NCBI GenBank assembly: GCA_025061245.1
Contig: JANZKD010000004.1
Coordinates: forward strand, 1-27,855
Source of the DNA: Candidatus Culexmicrobium profundum
GTDB taxonomy: Archaea; Thermoproteota; Methanomethylicia; Culexarchaeales; Culexmicrobiaceae
Direction: 5' to 3'
Length of the DNA stretch: 27,855 bases
The notes under the pieces were generated by a model. The model was not told the DNA's origin. It searched no databases and saw nothing but the letters and a program-made list of their open reading frames with translations. A program made the position numbers and the translations under genes. The stretch's first letter is position 1, and every line of letters begins with the position of its first letter. This document shows, one piece after another, positions 25,186-27,855 of the stretch.

Positions 25186-26441
25186 TCTTTAAAAACTTTA
25201 TATCTCAGTATTGCTGCAACTCCGCCGAAAGCTCTTTTTAGTTCTTCTCCTTCTTCAGTTTCAGTTGAAATTAATTCTATTTTTGCATTTGTCTTTTCAG
25301 CTAAGGATATTAGTTCGTCGATTAATAATTTCTTATTTTTCATTATTAGTTGTGATGAACAATTAGGGCATGTTTCATTTATTACTTTTTCTTCATCTTT
25401 GCTTTTTATTAGCATTATCCTCTCATATTGACAGTTGGGGCATATTATGTCAACTTTTTCTAGATCTAGGTCTGTTGATATTAGTAGAGTGTCTACTGCT
25501 CCTTTTTCTAGGAGCTCTCTTACTTCCTCAATTCCATATGCAACTAAGTCGCTATTCTTTACTAGTTGTTGGAGAAATTTTTGCACTATTTGTTTTTCAC
25601 GCATATATTGTATGTTCTCCAGTAAGTTTCTGCTTCTTTTAATTAATTCGTAAACCCCTGGTTCACCTGTATAGCCTACATCAACTACACCTATAATTTT
25701 ACTTTGAAGCTGATAATGCAAGTAATTACCCTTTACGAATTCTTGTTTTGTTGGTCCAGGTCCGCCAATTATTATTCCACTTAAATTTAGTTTTGGTTGC
25801 ATGAAGTATTTCTCAGCGTATGCTGCAATTCTTTTATAGAATTCATGTGCCATTTGCTCAATTATCCTTTCAAATCTTCTTTGTGATTGACCGCCTGCAT
25901 CATGTTTTCCAGGTACGCCTGAAGTTATATGTTCTACTATTTCAAGCCGATTTCCCTTTAATATGGCGAATGTTGCTTCTTGTCTATCCATTACTATTAT
26001 TCCATAAAATTCTTTTTCTCTTATGAAATCTTTTAGTGGTTCAATATGGAATTTGCTGTCACATCTATAGAGGTAAATTCTTATTGGTTCTGGAGGAACT
26101 ATGAGATGCACTTCTAGTTTTTCATCTCCTGGCGCCCCTCTCGAAACGTATCCACAGAAAATTATTAGCCCTGTATCGGGTACCTTTCTGAATAGTTTGA
26201 GACGCTGCATACACGAAGTTAACGCATCTAGAACGTGGTGTCTGGTAGTTCTATCTTTGATATTCGAAGCTTGAGAATATTCTTGACGAAGTACATTCAT
26301 TACATCGGCTATTTGTCTTCCTGGTGGAATATATAGGCTAATTAATTCTGTACCTCTACCTTTCTTTGATTCTAATTCTTTTATCAGCTTTTCAAGTCTA
26401 TATTTCTCAATTGAGCTATATTTTCTATTTGACTTCTTCAT
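25182..26441 (-). CDS. prf1: Peptide chain release factor aRF1
   Basis: Recognises all three stop codons and triggers peptide release. 419 residues, the family size. The stop-reading motif NIKS is NIKD here (60-63), followed by RTTRHHV. The catalytic loop is GKHDAGGQSQRRF with GGQ at 183-185. The C-terminal domain has a mini zinc site, CPNC (C334, C337) and CPNC (C358, C361). ATG 26441 is chosen because GGTGG lies 4 bases ahead and the protein begins MKKSNRKYSS like its relatives. The longer frame to 26588 would run through the promoter and into the UMP kinase gene. The 3' end overlaps valS by 4 bases, convergently. Confidence 0.96.
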   Translation of the reverse strand: MKKSNRKYSSIEKYRLEKLIKELESKKGRGTELISLYIPPGRQIADVMNVLRQEYSQASNIKDRTTRHHVLDALTSCMQRLKLFRKVPDTGLIIFCGYVSRGAPGDEKLEVHLIVPPEPIRIYLYRCDSKFHIEPLKDFIREKEFYGIIVMDRQEATFAILKGNRLEIVEHITSGVPGKHDAGGQSQRRFERIIEQMAHEFYKRIAAYAEKYFMQPKLNLSGIIIGGPGPTKQEFVKGNYLHYQLQSKIIGVVDVGYTGEPGVYELIKRSRNLLENIQYMREKQIVQKFLQQLVKNSDLVAYGIEEVRELLEKGAVDTLLISTDLDLEKVDIICPNCQYERIMLIKSKDEEKVINETCPNCSSQLIMKNKKLLIDELISLAEKTNAKIELISTETEEGEELKRAFGGVAAILRYKVFKD

Positions 26442-26473
26442 ATTTCCACCTAAACTGCAGTTTGAAAGTGATG

Positions 26474-26486
26474 CTATAATTAAAAG
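26474..26486 (-). promoter_or_regulatory. TATA box of the aRF1 gene (divergent promoter region)
   Basis: CTTTTAATTATAG on the minus strand with expected start near 26453, just ahead of GGTGG. It sits back to back with the UMP kinase box, so the two genes share an 88-base regulatory gap. Confidence 0.4.
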
Positions 26487-26488
26487 TG

Positions 26489-26498
26489 ATAAATATTT
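26489..26498 (+). promoter_or_regulatory. TATA box of the UMP kinase gene
   Basis: TAAATATTT around here gives a start near 26518, close to the GGCGG site (26519-26523). The AT-rich run extends to 26516, so the exact box is unsure. Confidence 0.35.
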
Positions 26499-26529
26499 AA
26501 TATTATTTACTATTTTATGGCGGTATCCT

Positions 26530-27210
26530 ATGAAGTGTGTTTTAAAGATGGGTGGGCATATACTTTTCTCAGAATTAAATTCAGCCAAAATTAAGCGCTA
26601 TGCTGAAGTGATGGAGAAGATAGTCAATGAAGGAGTTAAACTAGTAATAGTAGTCGGCGGTGGGGAAAAAGCTAGAGAATACATTGAAGTTGCAAGAACA
26701 CTTAATGCTGACAATTTTAGGACAGATATTATTGGGATTGAAGTAACTAAATTAAATGCAATGCTCTTTTCACTGGCATTAGGAGAGAAAGCATACTTTC
26801 CAATCCCAACTAATTTGGATGAAATTTTACATTTAATGCAGAGTAATAAGAAAATAATCGTTTTAGGAGGATTAATGCCAGGTCAGTCTACAGTTGCTGT
26901 TGCTGCATTAATTGCTGAAGCCATAAATTCAGATTTACTAATTATAGCCACAGACGTAGAGGGTGTGTATACTGCGGATCCAAAGAAAGATCCTCAAGCT
27001 AAACTACTGGAAGAAATTCACATAGACCAGTTAATTGAAATGATGAGTAAAATGGAAGCTAAAGCAGGTACATATAAATTGTTTGATTTAACATCATTAA
27101 AGATCATAAAAAGATCAAAAATAAGGACTGTAGTAGTGAATGGACGTAAACCTGAGAACATAGTAAAAGTTATTAAAGGAGAAAAATGTGGAACATTAAT
27201 AACATTCTAA
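26530..27210 (+). CDS. pyrH: Uridylate kinase (archaeal type)
   Basis: Phosphorylates UMP to UDP for pyrimidine nucleotide synthesis. 226 residues, amino-acid-kinase fold, as in archaeal and bacterial UMP kinases. Markers are KMGGHILF at the N-terminus, VIVVGGGEKAREY (about 39-51), a GGLMPGQST loop (about 114-122) for substrate, and TDVEGVYTADPKKDPQA (about 140-156), the kinase signature. The C-terminal part (KCGTLITF) is typical. ATG 26530 has GGCGG 6 bases upstream. It is divergent from aRF1 and followed by the rRNA promoter region. Confidence 0.95.
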   Translation: MKCVLKMGGHILFSELNSAKIKRYAEVMEKIVNEGVKLVIVVGGGEKAREYIEVARTLNADNFRTDIIGIEVTKLNAMLFSLALGEKAYFPIPTNLDEILHLMQSNKKIIVLGGLMPGQSTVAVAALIAEAINSDLLIIATDVEGVYTADPKKDPQAKLLEEIHIDQLIEMMSKMEAKAGTYKLFDLTSLKIIKRSKIRTVVVNGRKPENIVKVIKGEKCGTLITF

Positions 27211-27247
27211 TTTCACCATAAATAGAAAGATATTTATTGAGAGCAAG

Positions 27248-27258
27248 AAATATATTTG
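27248..27258 (+). promoter_or_regulatory. rRNA operon promoter
   Basis: AAATATATTTG preceded by AGCAAGA is a good BRE/TATA pair. Start is expected near 27279, right at the base of the first leader hairpin. The gap 27211-27472 holds this promoter and the structured leader only. Confidence 0.55.
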
Positions 27259-27270
27259 CGCTTAACATTA

Positions 27271-27369
27271 AAAAATAATGGTCCCGCAGCGTTCACGGCG
27301 GCGTCGATTAGACATGGAGCTTAGCTCCATAGGATGAAAAATCGGCCTCCAGCTGCGGGAAAAATAATG
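27271..27369. repeat. 10-base direct repeat flanking hairpin I
   Basis: AAAAATAATG occurs at 27271-27280 and 27360-27369, directly before hairpin I and again before hairpin II. It could be a duplicated target site of an inserted hairpin, or a repeated spacer signal used in leader processing. Confidence 0.55.
27282..27360 (+). ncRNA. 79-base structured element in the 16S leader (hairpin I)
   Basis: TCCCGCAGC (27282-27290) pairs with GCTGCGGGA (27352-27360), nine bases. Inside, ATGGAGC TTA GCTCCAT (27314-27330) forms a perfect apical hairpin, and CGATT (27305-27309) may pair with AATCG (27340-27344). The unit is flanked by the direct repeat AAAAATAATG on both sides (27271-27280 and 27360-27369). 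It may be a leader processing element or a separate small RNA; it lacks a CCA end and a T-loop, so it is not a tRNA. Confidence 0.5.
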
Positions 27370-27371
27370 TA

Positions 27372-27410
27372 GACCCAAACAAGCCGGAGGCACTCCGGCA
27401 CGTTTGGGTC
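27372..27410 (+). other. Hairpin II in the 16S leader
   Basis: GACCCAAAC (27372-27380) pairs with GTTTGGGTC (27402-27410). A symmetric AAG/CAC internal loop leads to CCGGAG GCA CTCCGG (27384-27398). It is a clean, stable stem, well suited as a cleavage or assembly signal in the pre-rRNA. Confidence 0.6.
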
Positions 27411-27422
27411 TGAAGCGAGTTC

Positions 27423-27471
27423 AAGCCCCGTGAGTGCACCCCGCGGCTTGTACGGTTTTTGCGGCCGTACA
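27423..27471 (+). other. Hairpins III and IV next to the 16S 5' end
   Basis: AAGCC (27423-27427) can pair with GGCTT (27445-27449), and GTACGG (27450-27455) pairs with CCGTAC (27465-27470) immediately before the 16S start. Such stems help shape the leader near the mature end. The main 16S processing helix needs the 3' trailer, which is outside the window. Confidence 0.45.
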
Positions 27472-27472
27472 A

Positions 27473-27855
<383 letters not shown>

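Noticed and set aside
26442..26588. N-terminal extension of aRF1 to 26588
   Set aside because: It would run through the divergent promoter and overlap the UMP kinase start. The MKKSNRK start with GGTGG matches the family.
27282..27360. tRNA gene in the 16S leader
   Set aside because: The closing stem resembles an acceptor stem, but there is no TTCRA T-loop, no recognisable D-arm/anticodon arm order and no CCA-type end.
27282..27360. H/ACA guide RNA with k-turn
   Set aside because: A lower stem, an internal loop and GA/GA-like steps are present, but no clear ACA box follows and no target match could be checked, so it stays only a possibility.

Overview
The window is chromosomal DNA of an archaeon. 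Direct signs are a transcription factor B gene, an archaeal/eukaryotic-type release factor aRF1, an archaeal UMP kinase, a NurA-HerA pair, TATA boxes about 26 bases ahead of many starts, and the first ~380 bases of a 16S rRNA with archaeal sequence. Protein genes are AT-rich while the 16S and its leader are very GC-rich, which fits a (hyper)thermophile. The 16S start and gene content look most like the TACK group (Thermoproteota and relatives), but I cannot place it more finely. Several genes seem to start with TTG or GTG.

Layout. 1-5970: the N-terminal part of a PA-domain/M28-type peptidase (minus strand, cut by the window edge), a major-facilitator transporter, a DUF4013 membrane protein, a CPBP membrane protease (minus), a DASS/SLC13-type permease, and a DsrE-like gene split in two by a one-base frame change. 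5970-7671: a short non-coding stretch with an orphan promoter and a hairpin, then TFB and a small membrane protein with a bacterial-type PH domain. 7788-10705: a tight four-gene operon of membrane proteins built on a DUF6754 protein, the best candidate for an undescribed system. 10778-14353 (minus): two tandem paralogous amidohydrolases and a DUF917 protein, probably one catabolic group. 14516-18173: an unusually large NurA overlapping HerA (DNA end resection). 18283-19767: a decayed radical SAM/SPASM gene followed by a PqqD-like remnant, a dead peptide- or cofactor-maturation cassette. 19784-22493: a metallo-beta-lactamase-fold hydrolase (minus), a membrane sensor with a cytoplasmic winged helix, and a convergent secreted helical protein (minus). 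22708-27210: valyl-tRNA synthetase, aRF1 (minus) and UMP kinase, the last two divergent from a shared promoter region. 27211-27855: rRNA promoter, a highly structured leader with hairpins and a 10-base direct repeat, and the 5' part of 16S rRNA.

How the genes relate: the translation and RNA genes at the right end are housekeeping. NurA and HerA work as one machine. The amidohydrolases and DUF917 plausibly act on related cyclic amides. The DUF6754 operon alternates a membrane-anchored soluble domain with a polytopic membrane protein twice, suggesting a four-subunit membrane complex of unknown job. Assignments rest on motif recognition by eye; no database search was run.
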